64,000 nt of DNA from Luteibacter rhizovicinus. Its GTDB lineage: Bacteria > Pseudomonadota > Gammaproteobacteria > Xanthomonadales > Rhodanobacteraceae. Shown piece by piece: positions 43,976 to 54,300 of the stretch. The position numbers and the translations under genes are program-made. The first letter of the stretch is position 1; each line of letters begins with the position of its first letter. The DNA lies in the NCBI RefSeq assembly GCF_004342265.1, contig NZ_SMCS01000007.1, forward strand, positions 145,796 through 209,795, in the 5' to 3' direction. The notes under the pieces are model-generated. The model saw nothing but the letters and a program-made list of their open reading frames with translations, did not search any database and had not been told where the DNA came from.

Positions 43976-45769
43976 ATGCGTATCAGCCATCTCGCGGGCG
44001 CCATCAGCGTCGCCCTGCTCTTCAGTGCCGGCGCCGCCGCTACCGATTTCCAGCAGGTCGTCTCGTTCGGCGACAGCCTGAGCGACAGCGGTAATGTCGC
44101 CTACCTTTCCGGTTCGCCGGTGGCTGCGCGCTTCACGACTAATCCGGGCACGGTAGCGGTCGAGAACATTGCGACCTATTTCAACCTGTCGCTTACCCCG
44201 TCGATCAAGGGTGGCACCGACTACGCTTACGGCGGCGCTCGCGTCTCAGTAAACAATCCGGTGCCCTCGGCGACCGCGCAGGTGCAGGGCTATCTCGCCG
44301 CCAACGGTGGCAAGGCCAACCCGAACGCGCTGTACACGATGTGGATCGGCGCGAACGATCTGCTCGCCGCCACAAACCCCGCCACGGCCCAGGTGGCTAT
44401 CGCCACGGCCGCCACGCAGGAAGTCGGCGCGATCAAGGCGCTTCAGGCCGCTGGCGCGAAGACGATCGTCGTCTTCAACCTGCCGGACGTCGGCAAGACG
44501 CCTGCAGCCATGGCGGGCGGCGCCGCTTTCGCCTCCGCCGCCTCGCAGGGCGCGCAGCTTTATAACGGCATCCTGACCGGCGGCCTCGCCCAGATGGACC
44601 GCGGCATCGTGCCGATCGATACGTATTCGCTGCTCAACGAAGTGATCGCCAACCCGTCGAAGTACGGCTTCAAGAACGTCACAACGCCAGCCTGTACCAC
44701 GCAAAGCTCGCTGACCTGCACGCCGAACACGCTGGTTGAAGCCGGCGCGAACAACAGCTACCTGTTCGCCGACGGCATCCACCCGACGACCGCCGCGCAT
44801 GCACTGCTCAGCCAGTACGCGGTATCGATCATCACGGCGCCGCAGAAGATCTCGCTGCTGGGCGAGTCCGCCCTGGCGTCTAACGCTGCGCACACCCGCA
44901 CGCTGCGCAACCAGATGCTGGCCGATAACTTCGGCGGCGAAACGCGCGTCTTCGCGGCGGTCGATTACGGCCAGCAGAAGTTCAAGGCCGGTGCCAACTC
45001 GCCGAAGACCGATAGCGACAACGTGAACCTGACCGTCGGTGCGGACGTCCGCGCATCCGACAACGTCTCGGCCGGTATCGCTCTCGGCATCGCCCAGAAC
45101 AACGCCGACTTCTCCGGCGGCGGCGGTTACAAGATGCAGGACATCGCCGCGTCCGGCTACGTGCTGTATCACAACGGTGGCGGCTACGTCGGCGGCTACG
45201 GCAGCTTCGGCCAGCTGAGCTTTACCAATATCGACCGCACCTTCGACCTCGGCACCGCCCGCCGCACCGAAACCGGCAAGACCGACGGTTCGCACGTTGG
45301 CGCTGCCCTGACCGGCGGCTGGTGGTTCGGCGGCGAAACGCTGAAGACCGGCCCGTTCGCGACGGTCGAATGGCAGAACATCCGCGTCAGCGGCTACAAC
45401 GAATACAGCAACGACAGCTCGGCCATGGTCTTCGGCAAGCAGCGCCGCAACTCGCAGATCGCCACTCTCGGCTGGCGTCTGCAGGGCAACTGGCAGGCCG
45501 GCAGCACGCTGCTGCACCCGTTCGCGGAAGTGGCATGGAACCACGACAGCAAGGCCGACCCGCGCCTGGTCGAAGCCGGCTTGACGAGCATGAACGGCCG
45601 CTTCGCTCTCGAAGGCTTCTCGCCGGACAAGACCTGGGGCACCGCCGACCTCGGCCTCTTCGCCGACTTCGACAAGGCATGGAGCGGTTGGGTCAGCTAT
45701 AGCGGCCGCTTCAGTGACAACAGCCAGAAGTACAACGGTCTGAACCTTGGGGTGAAGCTGGCGTTCTGA
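43976..45769 (+). CDS. GDSL-esterase autotransporter (EstA-like)
   Basis: The 597-aa product has a signal peptide (to about residue 22), a GDSL/SGNH hydrolase passenger and a C-terminal autotransporter barrel (~310-597) ending in ...NLGVKLAF with terminal Phe. Block I is SFGDSLSDSGN with S34; block III is IGANDLL; block V is FADGIHPT. Such proteins are surface-anchored esterases acting on lipids or other esters and can affect rhamnolipid, motility or biofilm traits. It stands alone and is followed by a clear terminator. Confidence 0.92.
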   Translation: MRISHLAGAISVALLFSAGAAATDFQQVVSFGDSLSDSGNVAYLSGSPVAARFTTNPGTVAVENIATYFNLSLTPSIKGGTDYAYGGARVSVNNPVPSATAQVQGYLAANGGKANPNALYTMWIGANDLLAATNPATAQVAIATAATQEVGAIKALQAAGAKTIVVFNLPDVGKTPAAMAGGAAFASAASQGAQLYNGILTGGLAQMDRGIVPIDTYSLLNEVIANPSKYGFKNVTTPACTTQSSLTCTPNTLVEAGANNSYLFADGIHPTTAAHALLSQYAVSIITAPQKISLLGESALASNAAHTRTLRNQMLADNFGGETRVFAAVDYGQQKFKAGANSPKTDSDNVNLTVGADVRASDNVSAGIALGIAQNNADFSGGGGYKMQDIAASGYVLYHNGGGYVGGYGSFGQLSFTNIDRTFDLGTARRTETGKTDGSHVGAALTGGWWFGGETLKTGPFATVEWQNIRVSGYNEYSNDSSAMVFGKQRRNSQIATLGWRLQGNWQAGSTLLHPFAEVAWNHDSKADPRLVEAGLTSMNGRFALEGFSPDKTWGTADLGLFADFDKAWSGWVSYSGRFSDNSQKYNGLNLGVKLAF

Positions 45770-45796
45770 TCGATTGACCGGATAAATCGCAATAGA

Positions 45797-45828
45797 AGAA
45801 AGGCGAACGCAAGGTCGCCTTTCTTTTT
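45797..45828 (+). terminator. Intrinsic terminator after the esterase gene
   Basis: AGAAAGGCGA (45797-45806) pairs perfectly with TCGCCTTTCT (45815-45824), followed by TTTT. It lies 28 bp after the stop and just before the end of the convergent small gene, whose transcript it may also end on the opposite strand. Confidence 0.85.
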
Positions 45829-45832
45829 GCTC

Positions 45833-46189
45833 TCAGTAGCCCCTTTCGAGCGGCGGCGAGCCCGGGTATGGGTACGGCCCTACTTCACACGCACCGGATT
45901 CTGCGCAGAAAGCATTTCTGACAACCGGGTCCATGTTGGGCGGAAACGCCAGGCTGACGGCAGTAGTGGTGTCGCAGGAGTATCGAATCGAAATGGAGTT
46001 GCCCTGCGGCGAAATTCCCCAGTGATACGGTTTGTTGTCGCAGTAGAGAATACTTTGGCCGACGACATGATTGGATGCGTCGAAATAGTAGGTGGAACTG
46101 CCGTACTGGACGACAGCCTCAGCGCGAATCGGTAACAACGCACCAACAGCCGCAACAGCCATTGCGCAACCTACAAATAGAGCTTTCAT
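45833..46189 (-). CDS. Small secreted protein, DUF6289-like
   Basis: The 118-aa product has a clear signal peptide (MKALFVGCAMAVAAVGALLP...AEA). The short mature part contains YYFDASNHVVGQSILYCDNKPYHWG and two further cysteines (YSCDTT, FCAESGACEVG), fitting a disulfide-containing periplasmic or secreted protein. The pattern D-x-x-x-x-VVG-x-x-x-x-YC-x-x-x-x-x-HWG resembles the DUF6289 group; function unknown. GAGGG precedes the ATG at 46189. The gene is monocistronic. Confidence 0.65.
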   Translation of the reverse strand: MKALFVGCAMAVAAVGALLPIRAEAVVQYGSSTYYFDASNHVVGQSILYCDNKPYHWGISPQGNSISIRYSCDTTTAVSLAFPPNMDPVVRNAFCAESGACEVGPYPYPGSPPLERGY

Positions 46190-46366
46190 ATATACCCTCG
46201 TCTGAGTGCACATCCGGATCGGGCGAGAAGCGAACAATGCTTTCGCTCTCCGAACCTCCAAAGGGTCTCAGACGAAACTGCCGCGTAGCGTAGGCCTTCT
46301 CTGAAATCAATGTAGGTATACGCCTATACGTGAGCTAGGCGCACATTTATAGGACGTCGATAACGA

Positions 46367-46393
46367 AAAACGCCGGCGCATGGCCGGCGTTTT
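46367..46393. terminator. Bidirectional terminator downstream of the lipoprotein gene
   Basis: AAAACGCCGG (46367-46376) pairs perfectly with CCGGCGTTTT (46384-46393) with a 7-nt loop. On the minus strand it follows the lipoprotein stop and continues into a T-run. The remaining gap 46190-46366 holds the promoter side of the small secreted protein gene, without a clear consensus. Confidence 0.85.
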
Positions 46394-46413
46394 CTACACG
46401 TGACGACCGCAGC

Positions 46414-47259
46414 CTACTTCTTGCCGCCGCCTACCTTCGCGTAGATGCCTTCAGCCTGCTTGCGCAGTTCGTTGGCCGCAGCGTCGGAGAGAACGTCGGT
46501 CTTGCTGCCCGCCTGATTGTCCTTCAGCACGAGATCGCCCGCATCGTTCCAGCCAGCACGCTCGATCGAGGTCGGCTTGCCGTCCTTGCTGGGCTTCTTC
46601 TCCTGGACGATGACCCAGGCCTTGCCGTTCTTGTATGCGTAGTCCGTCGACGTGAAACCCTTGTCGCCATAATCGACGAGCTCACGGATGAACTGTACTT
46701 CGTTGCCCTGCTTGAAGATCTGCCAGCCGCGCGACGCGCCTTCCTTCAGTTCGGTGCCCTGAGTGACCTTCATGCCACCGATGTTCTTCTTGACGCCGTT
46801 GAAGCCGGCCAGTTCCTTCTCGCCCGCGGTGGCTACACCGACGAGCTGGATGTCCGCGGTGTTTTTGCCACCCTTGGTCAGCACCGGTGCCTTAAGGGGC
46901 ATGGTGTAGGTGCGCTCGCCATCGGTGATGGTCGCTTCGACGATATAGATGTCGTTCGGGTTGACGTCGGTGGGATTCACATCAAGCTTGAACTGCGCGG
47001 GCAGCGTGACCGGCTGAATCGTCTTGGAGGCCAGCGGCGTGCCGTTCTGGGCCGTGACGTCGACGATAACGATGTCGAGCTTCGCGGCCGGGGAAAGTGT
47101 CTTGCTGGTATCGCGCAGGGCGACGGTGCCGCTCACGGTGTTGGCGGAGCCGGTATCGCCACCGCCGGCAGCCTGCTGCTGCGAGCCATCTGAAGAGTGA
47201 TTGCAGCCGGCGAGGGCCAGTGCGGCCACGGACGTCAGCGACAAGAAGATCCTGCGCAT
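46414..47259 (-). CDS. Outer-membrane lipoprotein with YbaY-like domain
   Basis: The 281-aa product has a lipoprotein signal peptide with lipobox LALAGC (Cys about residue 19) and a Ser/Gln/Gly-rich linker. Residues ~42-140 (NTVSGTVALRDTSKTLSPAAKLDIVIVDV...LPAQFKLD) resemble the YbaY/META-type pilotin-like lipoprotein domain. The remainder (KVTQGTELKEGASRGWQIFKQG...) is of unknown type. GAGG precedes the ATG. It is monocistronic with its own terminator. Confidence 0.75.
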   Translation of the reverse strand: MRRIFLSLTSVAALALAGCNHSSDGSQQQAAGGGDTGSANTVSGTVALRDTSKTLSPAAKLDIVIVDVTAQNGTPLASKTIQPVTLPAQFKLDVNPTDVNPNDIYIVEATITDGERTYTMPLKAPVLTKGGKNTADIQLVGVATAGEKELAGFNGVKKNIGGMKVTQGTELKEGASRGWQIFKQGNEVQFIRELVDYGDKGFTSTDYAYKNGKAWVIVQEKKPSKDGKPTSIERAGWNDAGDLVLKDNQAGSKTDVLSDAAANELRKQAEGIYAKVGGGKK

Positions 47260-47731
47260 GGTTGAACCTCGTCAAAGTACCTATGAAGAATCGCGGAAAG
47301 TACGCGCGCGTATGTAGCACGCCTTCCGGGGGGAACGTAGAAGGATAGCGGCAAAAATGTCCGCAGAAAAGTCAAGATGCCGAAGGATCGGGGCTGTCCG
47401 AACTGAGAGGTGCTCTGCAGATCGGGGACTTGCCGACTGGTACTTGCATACCAAATTGCGAAAGTACTTACCTATCAGCCATTTGGCTTCGGCAAAGAAA
47501 ACGCCACTCAAATGGGTGGGATCTCGTTTCCGGGCGTCTGTTCCGGCCGAAGATCGGTCCGATTCCGTCGAATTTCTGGCACGCCGTTGTTCGGGAAACG
47601 CCAGGTAGCGATTACAACCGGGACGGAGAGCTCTTAGAAGCTATCGCGCGTAATTCCGGAGCAGCGCTTAGGCGGAGACTCAGTCGAGTAAGGCATACAA
47701 AGGCGATGTACGCGAAAACGTCCCGTGTGGA
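47260..47731. other. Gene-free stretch of about 470 bp
   Basis: Between the lipoprotein start and the terminator of the first Oar-like receptor I find no convincing gene. Short frames exist on the plus strand but lack ribosome-binding sites, family similarity and the local codon bias, and one reads through the terminator. AAACGCCACTCAAATGGGTGG near 47485-47505 looks like a decayed relative of the real terminator at 47732. The upstream end must contain the lipoprotein promoter. Confidence 0.4.
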
Positions 47732-47766
47732 CAAAAAAACGCCACCCAAAAGGTGGCGTTTTTTTA
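47732..47766. terminator. Bidirectional terminator after the first Oar-like receptor
   Basis: AAAAAACGCCACC pairs with GGTGGCGTTTTTT around CAAAA, with A-runs and T-runs at both sides, so it works in either direction. On the minus strand it follows the receptor gene by about 55 bp. Confidence 0.85.
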
Positions 47767-47819
47767 TTTAGCCGTCCATCCCGAAAGATGGCCGGCCATA
47801 TCACACCCGCTCTATACGA

Positions 47820-50800
47820 TTAGAAATCGTACGTAGCGGTCAGACGAGCATAACGCGGCGTCTGGAAGTACAGGCCTGCACCGTAGGTGTTCGACACGGT
47901 GTAACGGTCGTCTTCATACGTCGAATCGACCAGGGTCGGCTTGCGCTCGTTGGTCACGTTGAACACGCTCAGGCCAAAGGCCAGCTTGTGATCCGCGAAC
48001 GACGGGCGGTACGTGACCGACAGGTCAAGCTGCTTGATCCACGGCAGCCGCTGGTCGCCCGGAGCGTACAGCTTGCCCGCGCACGAGTGGTACGACGAAC
48101 CGTAGCCGATCGGATCCGCTTCGGTCGGGCCGAAGTAGCCCAGGCACGAACGCGGCGAACCGGACGTGATGCGCAGCGCACCGGAGAACATCCACTCGTC
48201 GGTAAGCGCGTAGCTACCGTAAGCCTTCAGCTGATGCGTACGATCGTTCGCCAGCAGGCCATTGCTGTGGACCATCAGTGCGGCGGCATCCCAATCCTGC
48301 GTCTTCGAGATGTCGTTCTGACCGATGTCCGACTTGACCTGACCTTCCGTGTTGCCGTAGCTCTTCGAGAAGGTGTAGTCGACGCGACCCTGCCACTTAC
48401 CATCGAACGGATGCTCGAGGTACATGTCGAGGGCGTAGTACTTACGCTTGGCGCCTTCCGAGAAGCCCCAATCCGACGTGCTCATGGTGACGCTGGTACG
48501 ACCGTTGCCATTGGCATTCGCCAGACTGAAACGGTTGGACTCGCCCGGATTGAAGATCACGCAACCCGGAATCGTCACCGAGTTCGGATCGAGGCCCTGC
48601 GAAACCATCTTGTCGGCGATCTTGCCGGTGTCGCAAACGTCATCGATAGCGGTCTGCAGTTTGCGGAACGTCAGCTTCGCACCCGTGACCCAGCTCGGGC
48701 CAAGCGTCTTGTCGAAACCGAGGATCGCTTCGTCCTGATACTGCGACTTCAGGTCGGCGGCGGCAACGGACTTCGCATCGTTCGGCTGACCGTACTCGCC
48801 GTTCGCCGACACCGCGCCTGGACCAAGCGGGGTAAGACCGATCGGCGCACCGTTAGCTGCGATACCGGTGTACGTGAAGTACTCGTTGGTATAGGTCGAC
48901 GACGACGCACCACGAATCGCGACGCTGTTGGGCAGCGCGAGGTAGTAACGACCGAGGTTGCCGTAAATCTTCAGGCTCGAGTCACCGAACACATCCCAGC
49001 TTGCGCCGATACGCGGAGCCCACTGGTTGCCGCTATCGACGTAGGAAGCGCCGACGTTGTTGTAGTTGGTGAACTTGTCGTTACGAACACCGACGCTGAG
49101 CAAGATCTTGTCGTTGATCTGCCACTTGTCTTCGAGGTAGTAAGCCTTCTGATCGACCGACATGCTCGTCGAGGTCTGGAAGATTAGACGACGGGCGTAG
49201 TAGCCCCGACCACCAGCCGGACCCACTCCGAGAGCCGGAACAAGATCACTGCCGGGACTCCTGGAACGACCATAAATCCACGTATAACCCGGACCGGTCG
49301 TCGTCACACCTTCGTCCTTGGCGGTGTACTTCATATTGTCGATACCGCCGGTCACCCGGTGATCGCCAATCTGCCACTCAAGGTCGACACGTAGGCCATG
49401 CGTCTTGCTGTTGGCGCCCGGCGCAATCTTCTGCGTCGTGGTCGTGCCGTTCGCGATCGAGCTACCGCCCGTGATGAGGGGGTCCTGCAAATCGGGACGA
49501 CCGATGTTCGGGTCGATGCCGTTGTCGCCGGGATTGCGCTGGACGTCTGTGGTCTTGCTCTTGCCGTACGTCGCCGTCAACGTGAGGTCGTCGGTGATAT
49601 AGCTGGTGTACTTGGCGATCCCGTAGGTCGACGAGGTCTTCGTCGAGTCAGGATACGTGCCGAGAGAACCGCTCGACTGGCGGGTAGCGTAGTCATAACC
49701 GTAGTACTGACCGCTGCGCTCGTCCGACGACTTGATGCCGGTCAACTCGAGGATATTGCTGTCGTTGATGTTCCAGTCGAGTTTCGCGTAGAACTTCGGC
49801 AGGTCGTACGTGTAGTGATTGTTCGCAACCGTGCTGGCGATGGCCGACGTGGTGTTGTTACCTTCGACCTTCTCCGACTCCGCCGCAATGAACATGTACA
49901 GCGTATCTTTGATCAGCGGGCCACCGGCATAAGCACTGACGGTACGCGTCCACTGGGTGTTGTTGTCGCGGTTGCGATAAACGGTTCCCGGCAACGACGA
50001 GTCCGTATAGTCGTAACCAGCCGGCAGCGTCTTGTTCGGGAACATGACATTACCAGCAGTCGAGCGCGCGAACTTCGGCTCCCACAGAGCCTGCGCACCG
50101 AAGTGCCATTCATTCGTACCGCGCTTACCGACCTGGCTGATAACGCCGCCATCGGAACGGCCATACATGGCGCTGTAGCCGCCCGTATAGACTTCCTGCT
50201 GGTCGATCGCGCCGTACGGCAGACCGACGCCGCCGAGGTTACGGAGCGGGTCGGACGTGTTGTAACCATTGATGTAGTACGCGTTTTCAGACACGCCGGC
50301 GCCACCGAACGAGACGGTGCGGCCGAAGTCGCCCGAACCAACAACGGCACCCGGAGCAAGCAGCGCGATGGCTTCGGCGTTGCGGCCGAGCGGCAGGCGA
50401 GCGAGGGTTTCGGCGGTAACGACCGTGCGGGAATCAACGGCGGCCACATCGATCTGCGGCAGGCTGTTCGCCGTGACCGTGACCTGGTCGAGGGACTGGG
50501 CGCTGGAGGCGTTGGCAGCTTCGACGAACGAGACTTCCGAGGACGTGCCGACCGTCAGGCTGACGTTCTTGCGCGAATCGACAACCGCGCCGCCCTTCAT
50601 CACATTGACGGTGTACGTGCCGAGCGGGAGGTTACCGACGCGGTAACGGCCCGAGGCGTCGACCGGCACTTCACGGGTAACGCCCGTGGAACCGGTAACC
50701 TGAACGGTTTCGCCTGCGGCGGCCGGAGCCTGACCGGTGATGGTACCCGTGGTGGACTGGGCGAAGGCGCCGCCCGTAAGGCCGAGACCCATCGCAAGCG

Positions 50801-50858
50801 CGACGGCCAACTTCGAACGACGCAGGACGGATGCCTGCCGGATATTACGAGAACTCAT
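47820..50858 (-). CDS. Oar-like TonB-dependent receptor 1
   Basis: The 1012-aa product has a signal peptide (LAVALAMGLGLTGGAFA) and an N-terminal carboxypeptidase-regulatory-like domain (~40-110, VPVDASGRYRVGNLPLGTY). It continues with a TonB-box-like LDQVTVTA, a plug (IDQQEVYTGGYSAMYGRSDGG) and a large barrel ending ARLTATYDF. This matches the Oar group, large outer-membrane receptors abundant in Xanthomonadales; ligands are mostly unknown. The ATG at 50858 is preceded by GGGGAGA. It is a tandem paralogue of the receptor at 51321-54332. No partner gene suggests a substrate. Confidence 0.9.
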   Translation of the reverse strand: MSSRNIRQASVLRRSKLAVALAMGLGLTGGAFAQSTTGTITGQAPAAAGETVQVTGSTGVTREVPVDASGRYRVGNLPLGTYTVNVMKGGAVVDSRKNVSLTVGTSSEVSFVEAANASSAQSLDQVTVTANSLPQIDVAAVDSRTVVTAETLARLPLGRNAEAIALLAPGAVVGSGDFGRTVSFGGAGVSENAYYINGYNTSDPLRNLGGVGLPYGAIDQQEVYTGGYSAMYGRSDGGVISQVGKRGTNEWHFGAQALWEPKFARSTAGNVMFPNKTLPAGYDYTDSSLPGTVYRNRDNNTQWTRTVSAYAGGPLIKDTLYMFIAAESEKVEGNNTTSAIASTVANNHYTYDLPKFYAKLDWNINDSNILELTGIKSSDERSGQYYGYDYATRQSSGSLGTYPDSTKTSSTYGIAKYTSYITDDLTLTATYGKSKTTDVQRNPGDNGIDPNIGRPDLQDPLITGGSSIANGTTTTQKIAPGANSKTHGLRVDLEWQIGDHRVTGGIDNMKYTAKDEGVTTTGPGYTWIYGRSRSPGSDLVPALGVGPAGGRGYYARRLIFQTSTSMSVDQKAYYLEDKWQINDKILLSVGVRNDKFTNYNNVGASYVDSGNQWAPRIGASWDVFGDSSLKIYGNLGRYYLALPNSVAIRGASSSTYTNEYFTYTGIAANGAPIGLTPLGPGAVSANGEYGQPNDAKSVAAADLKSQYQDEAILGFDKTLGPSWVTGAKLTFRKLQTAIDDVCDTGKIADKMVSQGLDPNSVTIPGCVIFNPGESNRFSLANANGNGRTSVTMSTSDWGFSEGAKRKYYALDMYLEHPFDGKWQGRVDYTFSKSYGNTEGQVKSDIGQNDISKTQDWDAAALMVHSNGLLANDRTHQLKAYGSYALTDEWMFSGALRITSGSPRSCLGYFGPTEADPIGYGSSYHSCAGKLYAPGDQRLPWIKQLDLSVTYRPSFADHKLAFGLSVFNVTNERKPTLVDSTYEDDRYTVSNTYGAGLYFQTPRYARLTATYDF

Positions 50859-51096
50859 GTGCAAATCTCCCCAGATCGACCCGAAACCGGGCCTGAAAAC
50901 GAGCAAAAATCCGGCGAATCCGCCGAATAAAGAACCCATTGCGGGTGCACGTAATCAAGGTGATGGATTAGCCGCTCACTCCTCCCGAGTGGCTGCCTCC
51001 CCCTGAAGACCTGCTCCCGACAAGTCTGTCGACTAACCGAACCGGAATGCTCGCGCAAGTGCGCAAAAAGATGCCGTTTCGGGATCGCCGAAGCCG

Positions 51097-51126
51097 AACA
51101 TAGGGGCACGTGAACCCCCGTGTCAA
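51097..51126 (-). promoter_or_regulatory. Promoter of Oar-like receptor 1
   Basis: On the minus strand TTGACA (51126-51121) is followed after 18 bp by TATGTT (51102-51097). Transcription would begin near 51090, leaving a 5' leader of about 230 nt before the ATG at 50858. The leader contains a short stem CGGCG/CGCCG followed by TTTTT near 50905-50930 and a second stem near the start codon. Confidence 0.55.
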
Positions 51127-51215
51127 CAAAATATTTACATGAACAGGGACACTTAACGGGTGTGCCCCAGGTCTCAAACCGGGACATTTGTTCATGGAAT
51201 CGATTACCTGGACGC

Positions 51216-51297
51216 AAAAAAAATCCCCGGCCGGGAGAGGCCAGGGAAGAGTCTGGGGAGAGTCCATTCGTGCTGCGGGGCGCGTACGCCCCGCAGC
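51216..51297 (-). terminator. Hairpin plus intrinsic terminator after Oar-like receptor 2
   Basis: On the minus strand, 24 bp past the stop, GCTGCGGGGCG and CGCCCCGCAGC (51296-51272) form a very strong stem without Ts. Next comes a TCCCTGGCC/GGCCGGGGA stem followed by eight Ts (about 51247-51216), a standard terminator. The double structure may protect or process the long receptor message. Confidence 0.75.
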
Positions 51298-51320
51298 TTA
51301 TTGTTGTTGCGCTTTAGTGC

Positions 51321-54300
51321 TTAGAGCGAAAAGTCGTAACGTGCCGTGAGGCGAACGCTGCGCGGAGCGGAGTAGCTAAGAGCACGCGTATACGTCGGGC
51401 TCGGGTTGCCATCGCCGGTCTGGAACGTTTCGTCGATGTTCTGCTCGCGCTGCTGGTTCAGCAGGTTGAACACATCGAGCTTCAATGACAGGTCGTGGTT
51501 GAACATCGCCGGACGGTATTCGGCGTTCAGCGACAGCTGGTAGGTCCACGGCAGGCGACCCTTCGAACCGCGCGGCGATTCACCGTCGCAGTAGAAATAC
51601 GACGAGCCGTAGTTATAGATGTCCGGATCGCGGATACCGAGGCAGTTCTTCGGACGTCCCGAATAGGCCGCCAGGTTCGCGCCGAACATCCATTCCGGCG
51701 TCATCTGCCAGAAACCATATGCTTTCAGCTGGTGACGACGGTCGCTGGGCAGCGGACCGTTCGAGCCGATCATCAGTTCCGGGAAGTCCCAGTCCTGGGT
51801 TACCGACGGATCGAGCTGGCCGATGTCCGACTTCAGCAGGCCTTCGGAGTTACCGTAGCTGTGCGAGAGCACGTATTCGGCGCGACCGTAGAACTGCTGG
51901 TTGAACTGATGCTCGACATACAGGTTCAGGGCGACGTACTTGCGCTTCAGCTCCGGGAAGCCCAGGTCGGCCTTCGACAGCACGATGTTCTCGTACTTGC
52001 CGTCGTTGTTGAGATCGACGGTGAACGTATTGCCCTTGCCCGGATTGAACAGGAAGCAGCCCGGGATGTTGGCGTCGGGGCTGATCGTGATGCTGTTGCG
52101 CGCAGCCCAGGCCTCGATCGGACGCGAATCGCACATGTCGTCGATGATGCTACGCAGTTTGCGATAGGTGACCTTCGCGCCCATCGTCCAGTCGGGTGCC
52201 AGCTGCTTGTCGAAGCCCAGGATGTACTCGTCCTGGTAGTACGCGCTCAGATTCTTCGCCGAAAGTGTCTTCGGATCCGGTGCCGAACCGTCGGCGCCGT
52301 TGGCGTAGTGAATGCCGCTGATGGCGACCGGATTGGTCGGTACGTTCGTGATCGGATCGATCGAGCCGGGCGCATAGGTGAAGTACTGGCGCTCGAACAG
52401 CTGCGGGCCGGCGCCGCGGATCGCGACGTTGGACGGGATTGCGAGATGGTAACGACCGGCGTTGGCATACACCTTGAACGTCGAATCGCCGAACACATCC
52501 CAGGTCAGACCCAGGCGCGGCGCCAGCTGGTGACGCTGTTTCACGAACACGACACCGTCGGTGTTGAAGTTCTTGAACTGCTCGTTACGCAGGCCGATGT
52601 AAGCGTGCCAGCGATCGGAAACCTGCCAGTTGTCTTCGATGAACTGCGCTGACTGTTCGACCTTGACGTTACCGGACGCGCGGAAGATCTGACGACGGAC
52701 GATTTCTGTCGAACCTGCGGGAATGGCGAGTTCCGGAAAGCCGGAAATCGTGCCGCTTGCAGGCGGCGTGGTGTACGTCCACGTAGCACCGCCCTGCACC
52801 GCGAGACCGCCGAAGGATTCGGCCTTCTGATTGTCGATACCGACGCGCAGATCGTGGTCGCCGATGTGGTACTGGATGTCGAAACGAATGTTGTCGACTT
52901 CGTCGTACGCACCCGGAGTGTTGAGGTTGCCCTGCACAGGGGCGCAGCTCACGCGCTTCCGAGCTGCCGGAACGTTGCGGTTATCGACGATATTCGGGCA
53001 ATTGACGCCGGCGGCACCGGTGACGACGTCGATATGGTCCGTACGGCTATGACCGTAAAGCGCGTCGACAGTCAGCGAATCGGTGATATAGCCGGTGTAC
53101 TTGCCGATGTAGGCTACGCCACCCGGTGTCGAGTTGGCTGTACCAAGGTTCTTCTGGTGCTCGGTACCGAGGCGGGCGGTACGCGACTTGGTTGCGTAAT
53201 CGTACGAATAGATCGTCGTATCGTTGAGATTCGTATCGCCGAGGCCAGTCAGTTCGAGGATGTGGCTGTCGGTAATGTTCCAGTCGATCTTGCCCAACCA
53301 GTGGTTGGCCTTCAGAGGACCGTCGAACGACGTGCGGGTGAGCACATTGGTGACGCCACGCGAGCCGTCCTGACGGACGACATCGGCAGCCGCGTAGATG
53401 AACAGCTTGTCCTTGATCAGCGGGCCGCTGACGTACAGGCCATAAAGTGTATTGGTCGTCTTGTTGCCGCTGCGATCCTGATAGATCGTGCCATCGGTGA
53501 CGTTACCCGTATGCTGCGGATAGTAGATGCTGCGCGGATTGGCGGTGAGCGCGCGCGGGCTCCACTGCACCTGTGCACCGGCCTTCCACGTGTTGCTGCC
53601 TCGCTTGGTCGTCAGGTTGACGACACCGCCGGTCGAACGACCGTATTCGGCACCGTAACCACCCGTGAGAATCTGCTGCTGGTCGATGGCATCGAACGGA
53701 AGCGTCGCGAAGCCGAGACCGGTCAGCGGATTGGTGACGGCGAAACCGTTGATGTAGTACTGATTCTCGGCCGCAGAAGCGCCACCGAAGGAAATCACGC
53801 CGCCGTAGCGGCTGTCGCCGGCAACCACGCCGGGAGCAAGAAGAGCGGCGGCGTTGACGTTGGAAGCAACCGGGATGCGCTGAAGCTGCTCGGAAGTCAG
53901 CACCGTGCGCGAGTCGACCGACGAAACGTCGATGGCCGGCAGCGAGGTGCCGACGACCTGCACGCCTTCGAGCGTCTGGGCTTGCGTGGCCGACGCGGCG
54001 GCAAAGGACACATCGCTACCGGAGCCGATGTTGACCTGCACGTCGCGCGTTTCGACGACGTTGCCGTCGCGCAGGAGGGTGACCTTATAAGAGCCGACGG
54101 GCAGCGACGTGGCACGGTAGCGGCCATCGCTGGAAACGGGCAGTTCACGTGAGAGGCCGGTGTCGACGTTGACGATCTTCACCGTCGCACCAGTGGCGCT
54201 ATCGGCACGACCGAAAATTACGCCGGATGAGTTGGACTGGGCGTAGACGACGCCACTAGCCAGCGTCATGCCGAGTGCGGCGGCGAGGGCCGTTCGGCGG

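Noticed and set aside
47430..47771. A 113-codon plus-strand frame in the gap before Oar-like receptor 1
   Set aside because: It reads straight through a strong bidirectional terminator (47732-47766), lacks a ribosome-binding site and resembles no family.
49398..50930. A 510-codon plus-strand frame inside Oar-like receptor 1
   Set aside because: Antisense to a well-supported receptor gene, with no recognisable domain and no ribosome-binding site; shadow frame.
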